Shown: positions 48,366 to 60,816, numbered from the stretch's first letter. The stretch: 64,000 bases of DNA from Phorcus lineatus (GCA_921293015.1 OV121091.1:28256839-28320838), one strand, 5' to 3'. Numbers and translations: made by a program. The notes: generated from the sequence alone by a model not told the origin.

Positions 48366-48440
48366 GGCTTACACAGCCTGTACTTTCAATGCGCTCGCTC
48401 CAGTCGTCTGCCTCTAACACTGCCGACACGCACTTTTATA
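48366..48440 (-). promoter_or_regulatory. Candidate TATA promoter with first exon and splice donor, minus strand
   Basis: On the minus strand GTGTATAAAAGTGCG places TATAAAAG at 48,440-48,433. About 31 bp downstream GGCAGACG (A at 48,409) is a reasonable start site. 48,409-48,366 would be a 44-nt non-coding exon ending AAGCC|GTAAGTAG, a near-consensus donor with GT at 48,365-48,364. The surrounding 100 bp is locally CpG-rich. A matching acceptor, TGTGTTTTACAG, ends near 48,060, and a distal AATAAA lies at 45.82 kb on the same strand. The order is coherent but untested, and each signal is short. Confidence 0.35.
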
Positions 48441-48599
48441 CACCTTTTTGCCCACACCTCTCGTGCTTCACGCGTGCACCACCTCAACAAAACTCACCGG
48501 GTGTGTTTTGGCAAACCGTTCAAAGTTTCCATTTACAGCTGACTTGTGACACTAATGAATAGTGGAATGTCTTAATATTATATAGATGAGGCGGTTGCA

Positions 48600-51209
48600 C
48601 TACCAGTTCATGCAATTGCGATCGCATATAGAATATTGATTCAATTCTACGAACAACTTTCAGTGTCACTTAAACCACTTTACAAACAATGGGACATTCT
48701 TTGAGGTGCCTTTTAGTGTTGAAGTTGAAGTGTTGAAGTAACATATCAATCCCCTTTGATGATCTAGTTAGCGTTGGCAAGTCTTTTCAAGGGTTTTTGC
48801 GTTTGTCTTGTAACATGTAGAAAAATGTTAATCAAAGAAACGTTTTAATCTCTAACGTTTGTAAACAAATGGGATTAAAACTTTTTAAGTGTGAAATGTT
48901 CCATGGTCAATTTCTCAGAAATAGCATTTATAAGTGGTTCAATGCAAAATTTGCCTGATTGCCTTTTCAATTCAAATCTACAAATGGGTGCTCCGACGCA
49001 TTCACTAAATGATATGACTTTGTACGATTAGTACAATATCATCCTGCAATCATTTTCAAACGTAGTTCTTTTTCATATACGTCCTACACACAGAGATACG
49101 TCACAACAATTCAACTAGCAAGTATAATGAATAAGTGGAAAACAATGAAAACAATTTAACATCTACTAACAATATGGTCTTAAGGCTGATAAATGGTTTA
49201 ATCAAGACACAAGAAAAGACCCTTATACATGCACCTTCTGAACCGTGATTTTTAGACATACACAGGGAACTCGACTATCTAATGATGAGTTGTCATTTCT
49301 CAAAATAATAATATGTAGTACATTCCTAGAAGCTTTATTTGTCTGCGTGCACAGACATTCAAGCTTAAATACGTGTCTCTGTCACATTATGAAGAAAGTT
49401 TCCTATTAAGGATGATGAGACGTTTGCATAAATCACAATCATGTAGTCAATGGCTGCTTAAAACATTTGGAGTATTTTGATTGCGAAGGAGTGAAAAACT
49501 GCTTTACTGGCTTCACGGTTAGTAATATCCGGACATCAACTCCTCATATCCCCCCAAAAATAAAAAGGCTTTTTTAAAAAGTTTTTTTAATGGGGTATAT
49601 TGGAGATGCTTAATAACCTGGGCTATGTGATGGGTATCGAGCTTCAAGGAAATGAGATACAGCTTATGATCGTTGGAACATTACACAATCCGACAGGTGA
49701 ACAATGCACACATTAGGTGCTGAAGCTTCTTTTCTCAATTTGACTTTAATACGAACGCATCTGTTGACATATAACCTCAATAGTTTTTGATTTGATTAAA
49801 ACCTACCTCTTGAAAATTGGGGTTCAAAGATATTCCAGATCGAATCAGTTATGTTTCTTTTTTTGAAAATGTCTGTTTTTTCGCAATGAAAATGTATATA
49901 TGGGTGTAAATGCGTATATATCCACGTGTTTAGATTTGTAACCTGAATCCATCTAAGAAACTTCCCTCTTAAATCTACATACGTTATAAGTCTATCAATA
50001 TGTTACGTTTTCTGAACTGACTTTTAGCTCGTTTTATTGATCATACATGTAGTACCATAGTTACAAAAGGAGAAGGGGAATCCTTGACATAGTAATTAAT
50101 AACCCCACGCCAGCACTGATAAACAGCTCAAAGTGATGAAAACCTTAAGGAACAAAAACAGTAGTGCGGTTTCTAGATACATAAAATGATCTTACGAAAA
50201 AGAAAAAAACATATTTCCAATTGCAAGACAATGTTTTTAAATCAAAAGAGGTAGTTGAAAAACGAACTTACCATGACTACTGTTTATTGGGAAAATTTGA
50301 ATAAATAAACCCTTAAAAAAACATGGCACTGGCCTTTTAAGTACTAAGAAAAAGAAAATGATGGCTAATTTTATAACTGTTTTGCAAACAGGTAACCATA
50401 CTTGTAGAATTTTAAAGCCAAAATCATATCAAATAACGATTGTATGTATTCTTGATAACGTTAATGAAATCTCTTAAATGTCTTGGAAAATCTCTACATG
50501 TATGTACCACATACCTTTTTCTTTCTCATAATTTGTACCAAATTTTTGTTCTGCTGTAGTATCTTACGACAAAGATTTGTGTGGAAATTCAAGACATTCT
50601 AAGAGTTGATCAACTTGTATTACAAAATACAAGCGTTAGATAGTTTAGTCTTGCAGCTCTCATGTCATCACAACATATTTTATTGCATAATCTCCATGCC
50701 TTTTCAATTCGTTATCTTGGGTTGTTTCCTCTATCAAGAATGTAATTGAACATCGTAGAGGGATAAAAGGCATTTATTTTAGAATTTGGTATTTGTGTAA
50801 CTTTCATGAAAGTACTATAAAAGTTTCCCTCTTATCCCGTTGTTTATTGGCAAGTGGAAAAACACCATTTTCTGTTTTCACGTACATGCAGAAAGCTGAA
50901 TATAATTTAGAAAATAAGAACGTTAAAAATAAGTAAGTCATATAGCTATATAGATCAATGCGAAATTGCATTCCTAGGGTAATTTGCAAAGGATGTTCAA
51001 GCTAAATGATTTTAATCTTTAAAGGTTTTTTATGGCAGGGGAGGATCTTTCTATCCATATCTGGTAATTAGAACAAATTGAAGTGACCTTTTTGGCTTTG
51101 AAGTCAACTTAATATTTTTACCCCCGCATGGCATTTCAAATGATATAATCATGTTATTGATTGATAATGTTGAAATAGTCATAGTTAAACATTTACTCAT
51201 GTTGATTGT
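48600..51209. other. AT-rich DNA, no gene seen
   Basis: Short imperfect GTTGAAGT reiteration at 48,717-48,736. Frames of at most 61 codons. No shared repeat. Confidence 0.5.
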
Positions 51210-51467
51210 TTACACATTCAATTGTTTTAAAATGATATTTAAATGAAAATTTACGTAATTAAAAATAGGAAAGTCTTCAAAAGCTAGCAACTGCATAATG
51301 GCTTCACCATGACCAAGCATGAAAGGAGGTCTCTCAGCAAAGTTCAATTTCTTGAAAGAAATATTGATTGGCGCTAACTCTTGATTGATTTGACAAGATA
51401 TTTGCTGATAAATGGAATGAATTATTGCGACCTTTGAATGCCTCAGTTTCATTAATAAAAAACACAC
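51210..51467 (-). other. Unrecognised 85-codon minus-strand open frame
   Basis: The middle (INQELAPINISFKKLNFAE, then RPPFMLGHGEAIMQLLAFED) has a more protein-like composition than most chance frames nearby, and a donor-like TTAC|GTAAAT follows the FEDFPIFNY region. No domain is recognised and no clear acceptor precedes it. It is a weak candidate for a decayed exon. Confidence 0.15.
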
Positions 51468-54400
51468 ATGTTTTCCCTGTGGATCAGTATCCTGTCATCA
51501 GTCATGATTCATTTGACACTCCAATGTGATTGTTGAACTTTTTCTTCTTAAGGGATCAATCACGTTAATTAATCATCGATAACATATTCGCTTGACAATT
51601 TGTAATTATCCTGACTAAACAATATTCATTTTGGAAAGTTTTCAGTTATAGTACTGTAAACATGCCTAAACGGAAAGGGAAATTGGTATCATGCAAGCTA
51701 GTGTTTTTAACTATAGGTTTTAAAATATGGATTATATTTTGACTGCTTGAAATGCTTAAAAGAAGTTAACTTGCGTACTCAAAATACAGACAATCTAAAC
51801 TATATAAATGTGTGCCTTTTTATTAAACTTGTCACAACTCCTCTAGTACTGTTTGCTATTTCAATGTTCAATCTTGATATCTTGGTTCGAGTCCAGAGTG
51901 AACCAAACTTGTGACTCTGTAGCTTATGATGCTGAATAACATGGTATTGTGTCTTTGGGGCCACATATGACACATATCTACAAATTAATATATGTAAAAG
52001 CGAAAGGTTTACAGAAAGCGCCGGACCTAATACCATGCCAATAGTCGATTGGGCTCTTCAGGTCTTCATCTACATTTTGCTCTGTAAAGAATACATATGA
52101 TATTGATTTTTCAAAAGGTTTACATATTCCAAATGTTAATACATTTCTAAATGTCCCAAATACTCATAACGTTTACATTGCTATGAAAAACATAAAGCAT
52201 TGTTTTAGTAACCTTAATGAAAAAAACGATCCAATGTTCCATATTTGGTCAAAGCGTTACGTGTTTTCAACACCAATAATTTACCTTTATAATCGATGTC
52301 AAACATGTATAATTTTAGGAACTTTGCATTAAATGTAACACGTTTCTTCATGAATAATAAAGAAAGTTAATATGCCTAGTTGAAAATAATTCTCATTTGG
52401 AAAACTTTCGTCCATTAAAGCAGAACTATACGAAAATACCATAGCCTTTTGAAATGAATACTTATGGAACGGCGCCGTTGACTGTTCAAATTATTTTTAT
52501 TGCAACCTCTCGGCTTTTACATTTCTAGACCGAAAAACGTTCGTATTAGAACAGACGAGCTACATCTGAGGGGAGAGAATGAAGTTAGTTGTGAAACGGT
52601 TCTTTTTATTGTAACGCAAACTGCCGGGCATAGAAACCATGCACGCAAATTTATCATTTACACGACAACACCACTTCGTGTTTAGTGGGTAATGGTAAAA
52701 TGAATTGGAACGCTAACTCCGTGTCATCTTTGGTCACCAAAGTTTGAATGTTCAATTACTACACATTGATTAACCCTTGGAAAATCTTACACGTAAAAAC
52801 TTTAAATCTTTGTGGCTAATCTATGTAAATAGAGTTTAATTTTGTCATGACCTTGATGAAATGCCTAATGACTTATATGTGGGGAGATTTTAAGAGCAAG
52901 TTATAGCTGAACGTAGATGACCTTGATTTGTAGTAACTTCGGCATTTCGTCCTAACTCTTTATTCTTATTTTAAGTGCATGCCATAAAATTACATATGCT
53001 CTCAATGATGTTCGAACTGACAGTTACTTTTACCGAAAGAAAAAATCAGTGAATAAAATCTAGAAAAAAAAGAAGGCAAGCTTGAGAAACCATGCTCTCC
53101 ACATAGAGGTAGCTCGAATAAATCATACTTTTCAGTAGCAAACTGCATTTACCAAACCTTTCCATTTGATAACGTTTGATTTGGCGTCGCTAATTGCAAA
53201 ACTAAATTTGATTGCATCTAATCATATTTATCCCACTTTCTAGCTCGAGAAGTGTTCGAGAGGTGTTCGTATAAGTACAGAGATTAATGTAAGCGTTTAT
53301 GGTTCTATCTATTCTCTGTTTGGAGACAATGAAATAATCAGTTCAACTTGGCAAAAGTGCTTGTTTTATTTCAAAATATCTAAGGAAAGAGAAGTCTTTG
53401 TAGTTATGTGATTGTTTGTCTTGACGATTTTGAATGTCACTGTCATCTCACAGTAGGATCTCAAGTAATGAGTCTGCGTTTGAATCAGATTGAACATTCA
53501 TCAATGTTAATAAAGTGAAATAATAAGGCTAGTTGATAAAATATGGAATATTCAGCATATATGCCACGGCCCTTTACAAAATGTTTTTTTCCTCTGAGAG
53601 AACCTGACAATTGATGTCTTAGAGGATTTTCATGACAACTACGAACGTATGCAACTGTGCTCTTTTTATCTTAAAAACAGCTTTACAAAGTAAGAAAAAA
53701 TACTGGATGAGGTTTGACAGGCTTAAAAAACATCACCTGATAGTTCTTAGAATATAAAAGCGGGAGAGAAAAACGATTTTGTTAATGGAAAAGATTATCA
53801 CTTCTTTTGTTAAATCCTACAGCAGCACTGACTTACACGAGGAGTTCCATTTCAGATAACACCCAAGATTTCAGACAATCCTCCGAGAAATACCTGAAAT
53901 GCTGTATAAAGTTACCATAAGATGGTGTGTTGGGAAATGAATATAATACTGTTCTTGTGATGTTTCACTTATTTATTGCTATCACATAAGAGATTTACAG
54001 TTACTTAAGGCAGTTTGGATAAGATATATTTGCATAAAAATTAAATTCATCTGAATCTTTTGGTTAAAAATATGCTTGACTAGATTGACGTCCGAAATAA
54101 CTGACATATTGTCAATACGGCGTTTTACAATGACTCACTCAAACTATGACAGTGCAATGATATTATCCATTAAACAAAACATTATCTATATCAAATGTAT
54201 TTGCAAATCTGGTATAGACATAACAGTATGTTAAACAGGTCAGGGATGCACCTTGGGTCCGTGCAGGTGAGTGAGTGACGACGAGAAGACAGGTGTTCAG
54301 GACACACAAAAACCAGGCCTAACGACCTTGGTCCAAGATGGTTTAACTATCTCATGCCCCGCGTTACTTCATATCATGATCGATGTCATCTGCATGACAG

Positions 54401-54959
54401 AAGTTATATTAAATTCTTTAAAGGCATGTAAATTGTCTAGTAGAACTTATATTATTACTGTTTTTTTATTTCTTGATTATAGTGTGTGTTTTTTATGATT
54501 ACGTAGTGTGTACAGACTTTGAGAAATAGGTAATCAAGTAAATTAATGTGAATTACAACTTATTCATCATTAGGTTGATAAATGTCGTGTTGATGAAAAT
54601 ATTGTATTCATTACTGACTTGCTATTCATGCGTTATCAAATTACGCCCTCAAGGTTATTTTAATGTATCCTATATGTGATGGGATGCTTTGTCGCGGACG
54701 GATATAGTATCATACTTGTATGTAGCAATGTATTGGCATTGGAGTCTTTATAAGAGTATGTTTGCATATGTTCGCCCGTCTCATTGTAATATATATAGAA
54801 CACTGTGAAGTTTTGCATCATGTTAATATAAATAATTAGTAAACTCAATATAGATACTCCCGCTTTACGGTAAATATGTTTATCATCGAAAACTTGTGGG
54901 AGATCAAGCGATATCTCCAAAGAGATTTCATTTTGGCAGTAGAATTTTAACAATGCCCT
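51468..54959. other. Mostly unique AT-rich DNA; small repeat scraps
   Basis: 53,093-53,117 (CTCTCCACATAGAGGTAGCTC) is a scrap of the family M terminal repeat. GGTTCGAGTCC at 51,885 is an isolated pol III B box without an A box. GTGCAG|GTGAGTGAGTGA at 54,260-54,277 looks like a donor but also like a GTGA repeat. No supported gene. Confidence 0.45.
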
Positions 54960-54967
54960 TCTTACGT

Positions 54968-55075
54968 CAAGTATATGACATCACAGTTGTTTTACATCAT
55001 TAAGTAATGACATCACAATGCTATGACGTCATGAACATGACGACGTCACAATGCTTTGACATCACCGCAGTACGG
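54968..55075. repeat. Reiterated TGACATCACAATGC / TGACGTCA motifs (CRE-like)
   Basis: ATGACATCACAGT (54,975), ATGACATCACAATGCTATGA (55,007), a perfect CRE palindrome TGACGTCA (55,024-55,031), ATGACGACGTCACAATGCT (55,037) and TTGACATCACC follow one another. This is an irregular minisatellite whose unit includes the CREB/ATF core. Regulatory use is inference only. Confidence 0.6.
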
Positions 55076-55126
55076 TGTTCAGTAATGTCATTTAAATGTA
55101 ATGAACAAAGATTTTGGATGATAAAT

Positions 55127-55273
55127 AGAATCTCACCCTCGTGTCTTCTGATATCAAATATATCAACACTCGTTGATAAAAGTAAAAATATCGTTGGCAA
55201 GCCTCAGATATTTGTAATTTTCATCAACTCGTGTTGTTATGTTTGATATCAGAAGACACTTTGGTGAGATTCT
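55127..55273. repeat. Long imperfect hairpin, arms about 66 bp, loop about 14 nt
   Basis: The left arm begins AGAATCTCACC at 55,127 and carries GTGTCTTCTGATATCAAA, TATCAACACTCGTTGAT and AAAAATATC to 55,192. The right arm 55,207-55,273 is its inverse, with GATATTTG, ATCAACTCGTGTTG, TTTGATATCAGAAGACAC and GGTGAGATTCT. Most positions pair and mismatches are scattered. No flanking target duplication is obvious. It could be a palindromic MITE or the template of a hairpin RNA. Confidence 0.85.
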
Positions 55274-55285
55274 CTATATATCCAG

Positions 55286-55386
55286 CCCTGTATAGCTTCT
55301 CATCCTTTGAAAATGAAAATAGGTACATGCATCAAACCCTGTATAGATGTTATCCTTCAAATGTATATAGGTATGTGCATCAAACT
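55286..55386. repeat. 51-bp tandem duplication
   Basis: CCCTGTATAG at 55,286 and 55,337 starts two units, each running TATCCTT or CATCCTT, then TAGGTA(C/T)(A/G)TGCATCAAA. It adjoins the right arm of the hairpin. Confidence 0.75.
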
Positions 55387-55589
55387 CAGAATACATCAAC
55401 GAGAAATACCATACCTGGTATTAGCCAGGTTCCTGTAAGATAAAGAAGGTCATAAATCATGTGAATATTTCTAATATATCTACTTTTTATTCCTTCTATA
55501 ACGATTGATGATTGATGAAAAGCGTGATTGGATGCGATTTATTTAGAAAATAATTGTTCAAATACTCTTCACAAATCACCTGTAGGACT

Positions 55590-55919
55590 TTACATCTGAA
55601 AACTTGTGCTCAAAGTACCTTCCCCTGATAAACCAGTACAACGGCTTGACACGTAGTCATGGAAACAAGTGTTTGTAAGCGTCAGCACATGCTTAATTTT
55701 TAAATTTGATAAGAAACCTCCCCTCCTGTTTAGATGTGAAGACGCACGAATGACCTGAGAGGTAGACTCGCGAGCCAAGTTCTTCAACACATGTATTATG
55801 TCTTGTAACACGTCGTTTAAGAGGCTCGCAGGTCCAACTGACGTGGACATTTCATTGGCAAATTGTGGATATCCATACAACACAGCTGTAGACAAGCTTG
55901 AACAACCTTGGTAGCTAAT
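55590..55919 (-). other. Unrecognised 108-codon open frame, possible decayed exon
   Basis: Open from a stop at 55,922 to 55,590 on the minus strand. Protein text includes YGYPQFANEMSTSVGPASLL, NDVLQDIIHVLKNLARESTS and HLNRRGGFLSNLKIKHVLTL. Composition is balanced, with heptad-like Leu/Ile spacing in the middle suggesting a helix, and CpG content exceeds that of the neighbours. I cannot name a family, and no convincing acceptor/donor pair brackets it. It may be a fragment of an element protein or a host exon. Confidence 0.25.
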
Positions 55920-55924
55920 TTAAC

Positions 55925-56890
55925 ACCTTTCATATGCAACGTATGATGCAAAAACATCGAAATTATCGACGTTGATTAATATATGAAGGAAAGAAATCTA
56001 TGCATATATAATACAGGTCACCATCACATTGAGGAAATAATCATTATCTTAATCTAAATATAACAAAATGTATGAAATCATATAACCTCCCTCATCCTTA
56101 CACTGAACAGAATCTTTTAACAATCATTGATTGGTTTGACACCTCATCAAAGAGGTTAGTAATTGCTGATGATTTTTAGTTAGTAATTCATGAGATATAG
56201 GACACGAATGGAGTGGGGTCGTGATTTCGAGTCACTATGACAAAATGGCGCTTGTCCGTTCTTTAACCTATTTGTGTAAGGAATGGATATTATCACCTGT
56301 TCCTTGTGTATTATTTGATAGTCATTGCTTTATATTTTGGAATCTTAGATTTCATGATTGCAAAATATTATATTTTCGGGCAAAAATGTATTAACAACAA
56401 ATTAGGATGAATCACAAACTGTAAAAAGATACATTTATTTAGTTGATCATAAATGCACCAGTATGAAAACCAAAAATGTGCATATGGTACCGAATCGAGG
56501 AACTAAAACTAACGAAAAAGGTTGATTTCATTCATGTGCTGTTAACCGGATGTTATCTTGTCCCATTTTACTATAGAGCCATTTCGGGCTGGCCTCTAAA
56601 AGAGCATTAGAGTTCTTTGATATCAGCCTGAAATAACTCAAGAGTAATTTATTCTGCTACAGTCTTCTGAGGCCTATATCCTGATTCTTCGCATTATAGC
56701 AACAATCATTAGAGCAACTACGTCAGCATCGTCGCCGGTCATGTGTGTTGCAGTTCAAATAGTGTTGCGTTTGCCTTGCCAGGTATATTCTCCATGTAGT
56801 TGAATGTAACTTATGCAGATTACCTTCCCTACCTTCCCATGTAACAGTCATGCCGAAACCCCGGGAACCAGCATCAGTCTTAAAACTAAT
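55925..56890. other. AT-rich DNA, no gene seen
   Basis: Nothing shared with other parts of the window; no frame of interest. Confidence 0.45.
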
Positions 56891-56949
56891 GTATTTAGAT
56901 ATTTACGAAATTTTTGATCCATTTCTGTGATATCCTGTGTGATTCATTC

Positions 56950-57101
56950 CTTACAGATGTGTGACGTATTTCTGCCTCCCAGTCTTCCTCAACATCCTCC
57001 CAATGTTTAATTACATTCTGGCACTTCCTTGAACAGCGGACCTGTCCGGAAAACCTTCGGGGCATGGCATTACTTAAAGGTGACATTCCGAAGCCAGTCA
57101 T
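56950..57101 (-). other. Weak candidate exon, 68-codon frame
   Basis: The minus-strand frame reads MTGFGMSPLSNAMPRRFSGQ, then VRCSRKCQNVIKHWEDVEED and WEAEIRHTS, with a donor-like TCT|GTAAGG next to it. Charged and Cys-containing, unlike the AT-driven frames around it. No domain recognised. Confidence 0.15.
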
Positions 57102-57109
57102 GTATCAGT

Positions 57110-58190
57110 TTTTCATACATTTCATTTAGGTAGTGAGCATTTGTAACAATTTTATAGTTCGGCAAACTACCTCTAATACTACACATTTTGTACATTTAAA
57201 CAAGACCTCGAATTCGGACAAGACTCAGCTGTGACCATACTAATAATTAACCCTCTAAACCAACAGGCTCTGATCTTTGTTCTTTCATTTAATGATAGGT
57301 AATAAGTTTTAGACAATCTACATGGGTGAAAGATTTGCAATTTAGTAAATTATATATATTTTCAAAACACTGTGATGAGAAAAAAGTTATTTACAGCAGG
57401 GAAAATGCTTAATATAATAGTGATACATGACAATGTTATTTAGAAGTTGGTGTAGTGATACAAGACAATGTAATATAATAGTGATTGTAAAATTATTCAA
57501 GTGCTTGTTGTTTGATAGAATAAATGCTTCAATCAGTCCAATATAATTATGATATTTATTGTCATAAATGCACCTGAATGTTTGCTTGATAACGGTGTTA
57601 GCATCTACACCGAAACGTCGCAATCCTGCAATAAAGAAGTTGTAATCCATATAACTTGTTCTCTATTCAATTCTATTAATTATGGTTCGTATTGTTTTAT
57701 ACAGATTGTACCTTTTTTCTGACCGATCATGCCATTCGAAGAAAGTTCACAGATGAACACTTTAAAAACAACATCCATGCACACAACCTGTGAATGATGC
57801 AGATGTCCGAAATTACTTCCTGTTCGTTATTTTAGATTGAATACTGACGGAGATATGTTTGTATTCATCTTTAATTTTTCATTTCTTCCTTTGAAATATC
57901 ACAAATATCTGGTTTCGAAGAAAACTGTGAAAAAGCTCCGACACAACAGTCGCTAGTTTGATTATATATTGCCTGAAATCAAAATGGGTTTTTAGCAACT
58001 CTTTTACTGGTTAGGGGCATTTTTTTAAAGTGATAACAAGCCTGTAGAACGTGACATCCAAGCATTTGTTTTGAAATGGATATTAAATTGCTTGCTTTCC
58101 AACACATCAATGTCATATAATAGATGTACTAGACATATAATTCTAGGCAAAGGTCAATTTATTGTAAAATTATGAATATTAAAACAATGC
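57110..58190. other. AT-rich DNA with a small reiteration
   Basis: TAGTGATACATGACAATG (57,419) recurs as TAGTGATACAAGACAATG (57,453), and AATATAATAGTGAT occurs at 57,411 and 57,472. No gene seen. Confidence 0.5.
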
Positions 58191-58193
58191 CAA

Positions 58194-58235
58194 TTTGAAA
58201 ATTCTTGTAATGTCACATGTGACAGAATTTTCAAA
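58194..58235. repeat. Interrupted palindrome
   Basis: TTTGAAAATTCT (58,194-58,205) and its exact inverse AGAATTTTCAAA (58,224-58,235) flank TGTAAT and the perfect palindrome GTCACATGTGAC. It could be a small hairpin or one end of an element; no partner was found. Confidence 0.8.
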
Positions 58236-58239
58236 TCAT

Positions 58240-60480
58240 TCAAAATTTTCTGCAAGGTATGCTGATCTTAATGGTGAGCCTTACCTCCTTATGTCCGTTC
58301 AGTCTGATTAAAATCAAGCGTCTTCCGATGAAAGAAAGTGTAGAGATTCGAACTCATTCTGTCTTGAAATCGGCCTCTTCATACGGTCTGACCACAGCCA
58401 CACGTAGCACATGTATTGGTTTCCTAATAACTTCACCACAATGTAACCTGTGATTGTGTCAGAGAATTGTAATATCATACATGGTATGTATTCCTTCATT
58501 CTCTGAGCAAAAACAACCTCATGTTCAGCGTATAAATTCATTATCTGACATTAACTTATGAAAACTGAAACAAATGTAGATAATTCAATTTCAAATTGTT
58601 TTTAAAAAGGTCATGCTATATACTCTGCAATCAACCGAGACATTCATATTTTTAGCTCGTCAATTGGTTCCTCCAGAAACCAATACCAAGTTACGTGGAC
58701 CCCTTGTTTCAAATAAGTAAAGTATTTTAGCTCTAACGTTGCGAATGTATACTTTATGATTCTCTTAACATTCTAATCTGGTGAACCAGCTTGAAATCAA
58801 TGACCTGGACATTATTTGTAGGATGTCATGTTTTTGCGTAGGTGAATATAAATATGGGAATTGTCCTAACATCAGAAAACTCACTTTGTAATTTTTTTTA
58901 ATCCAGCAGCCCCTCACAAAAGTCTTTCTTTGAATATATGTAACCTTTAAAATACAAGAACGGCGTAAACACTTTTTCCTAGAACAAACTCCACCTTATT
59001 AGACGAGGACAAATTAGATCCCAGCGTACACTGCAAACTGGCAGCTGCTTGAAATCAGTTACATTTTTTTTATAGAAACTCCTAGGTTAAACCTATTTTT
59101 TCAGCAAGTTAGAAATTGTAATCCCTGTTCATCATAAAAAAGCGAGAAGTCCATATTTTGCCTCGTTTTTTGACATCACGTTCGTAACTAAGAAGTCATT
59201 ATCACGTGACCAGACCTAATAACAGGGGAGATAATATGGAGAACGTCCATCTTATTTCAGGTGCAAAAACATTTCAAACCATCTTCAAAGTAAAAAAAAA
59301 CAAATTTTCAGATTGTTCACACATAACATATCTATTACCTATAACATCCAATAAATACAATCAGTGGTACGAGTTTGAATACTATTTTTTCAATACAAAG
59401 GGTTCACATTTGAAATCTTGAAGCTATGATTTCGGCATAACTGAAGGATGTATGTTGCTCGACTCTAAGAGCTACGTCATCGGGATAATTAATGTTGCCA
59501 GTAGGAGCAACCAAACTGAACAGGTCAAAAGGTCAAAAGACGACACAAGATTATTTTTGTGAAATATGATTTTAGGCTGCATTTCACATTTACATCGTTT
59601 TTCAGCATAAGAAACTTAATAGTATGCTGATATGTACCTTGTGTACATGTATTTCAAATCAGATATACAATTATGAACTCTTATCAAGAGATATTTTTAT
59701 TCTTGTGACGTAATGGTGCGTTGTTTTCTGTTATCAACATATCAAAGATTGCAATACCTGTTGACAAATACCAGAAATGATTTAGAGACGTTTGTAAAGG
59801 TCAGCGGTTTTCTATTTGGAAATTGCACTTTTTAATCTATTTAATATCCTTTATTACCTTCGAGCTGTCGTTTAAATCATTCTTAAAAGCATGCCGTTGT
59901 TTAAATCAAAAGTGCAAATACCAAATTATATTACGTTTTAGACTTTAGTTCATTTAGCCTTAGGATTCATATGTCAACTTCAAAAGAAAGGATAATTAGT
60001 TTTGCTTGCCCATGTAAATGGATTTTCTGAAATAAATATTTTTGTCACTATAGACAACTAGTTTCCATGAAACTTTTTGAAATATTTTTCATATAGGGAT
60101 TTCAAAACGGCTGAGTACTAATGATCAGAATCGTTTAATGGTATCTCAAACGATTAAGAATTTGAAAGTCCTTTTAATTCAAGAAGTTTAAGGAATGAGG
60201 TAGACGGGGTTTTTTTAAATGCATGTCGGCATCTTATAACGTATTACTTAACATAACTAACGTTGCCAGTAATAAACAGGAATAGTACATGTATGTTTAA
60301 AATAGATGACTGAAATTTGTTCGACTACCACTGCTCAGTGGCCAAAGCATAATCAAGAAAGCAAATTTCAAGAAGACGTTCCTGTTTATTCATATATATA
60401 ATTAGTATTATAATAACAACACAGTCGAAACATGTTACTATGGGTAGCATTTAGGTTTATTTAGATTAGATAACTTAATG
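58240..60480. other. Mostly unique AT-rich DNA, no gene seen
   Basis: 58,270-58,460 is less AT-rich and open on both strands for 64-75 codons without a recognised domain. ACAGGGGAGATAAT at 59,222 echoes a mollusc repeat phrase. Confidence 0.45.
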
Positions 60481-60494
60481 ACTTAGAGCTCACT

Positions 60495-60720
60495 CTCACA
60501 AAGAGAAGTGAAGCCATTCATCGGCGCTACGAGTGTTAAAAGCCTTGCCAAGGCATTGAAATGCATTGTTGTTTAGTCTTATCATAAATCCTTTGTAAAA
60601 GTGTTATACATACATATGGTTTAGTTTTTTAATATTGTAAATTAGAAAAGGTACAGCGCCTTTTCTCATGTCATTCTCAGAAAAATTGCGGTTCGATCGC
60701 ATAAAGGATAAGGTCTTTAA
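60495..60720. mobile_element. Degraded relative of the 11 kb TTAA MITE
   Basis: GAAGCCATTCATCGGCGCTACGAGTG (60,509-60,534) matches GAAGCCGTTCATCGGAGCTACGAATG in the 11 kb element. The right side carries an ATTGCGG...ATCGC-like stretch and ends GGTCTTTAA (60,712-60,720), reminiscent of GGTCCCTTTAA. The left terminus was not found. It abuts the SINE fragment that follows. Confidence 0.4.
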
Positions 60721-60736
60721 TTGTACACCAACACTT

Positions 60737-60816
60737 GACTCAATACCTTATCGTGGCGTAGTGGTTTGTGTGCTTCAGAGGCCTCCACAGCTATGCCAGC
60801 TCCTGGTATATGGACA
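60737..60816 (+). mobile_element. SINE 5' fragment (same family as 29.5 kb)
   Basis: ACTCAATACCTTATCGTGGC, GTAGTGGTTTGTGTGCTTCA, AGCTATGCCAGC and ATGGACACCC match the A-box half of the 29.5 kb SINE. The match stops where family M terminal repeat sequence begins, so the 3' half was lost or displaced there. Confidence 0.8.

Noticed and set aside
51885-51895. GGTTCGAGTCC, a perfect pol III B box
   Set aside because: No A box at the right distance and no cloverleaf can be folded around it; at most a SINE scrap.
54260-54277. GTGCAG|GTGAGT as a splice donor
   Set aside because: GTGAGTGAGTGA reads equally well as a GTGA simple repeat, and no acceptor or coding frame accompanies it.
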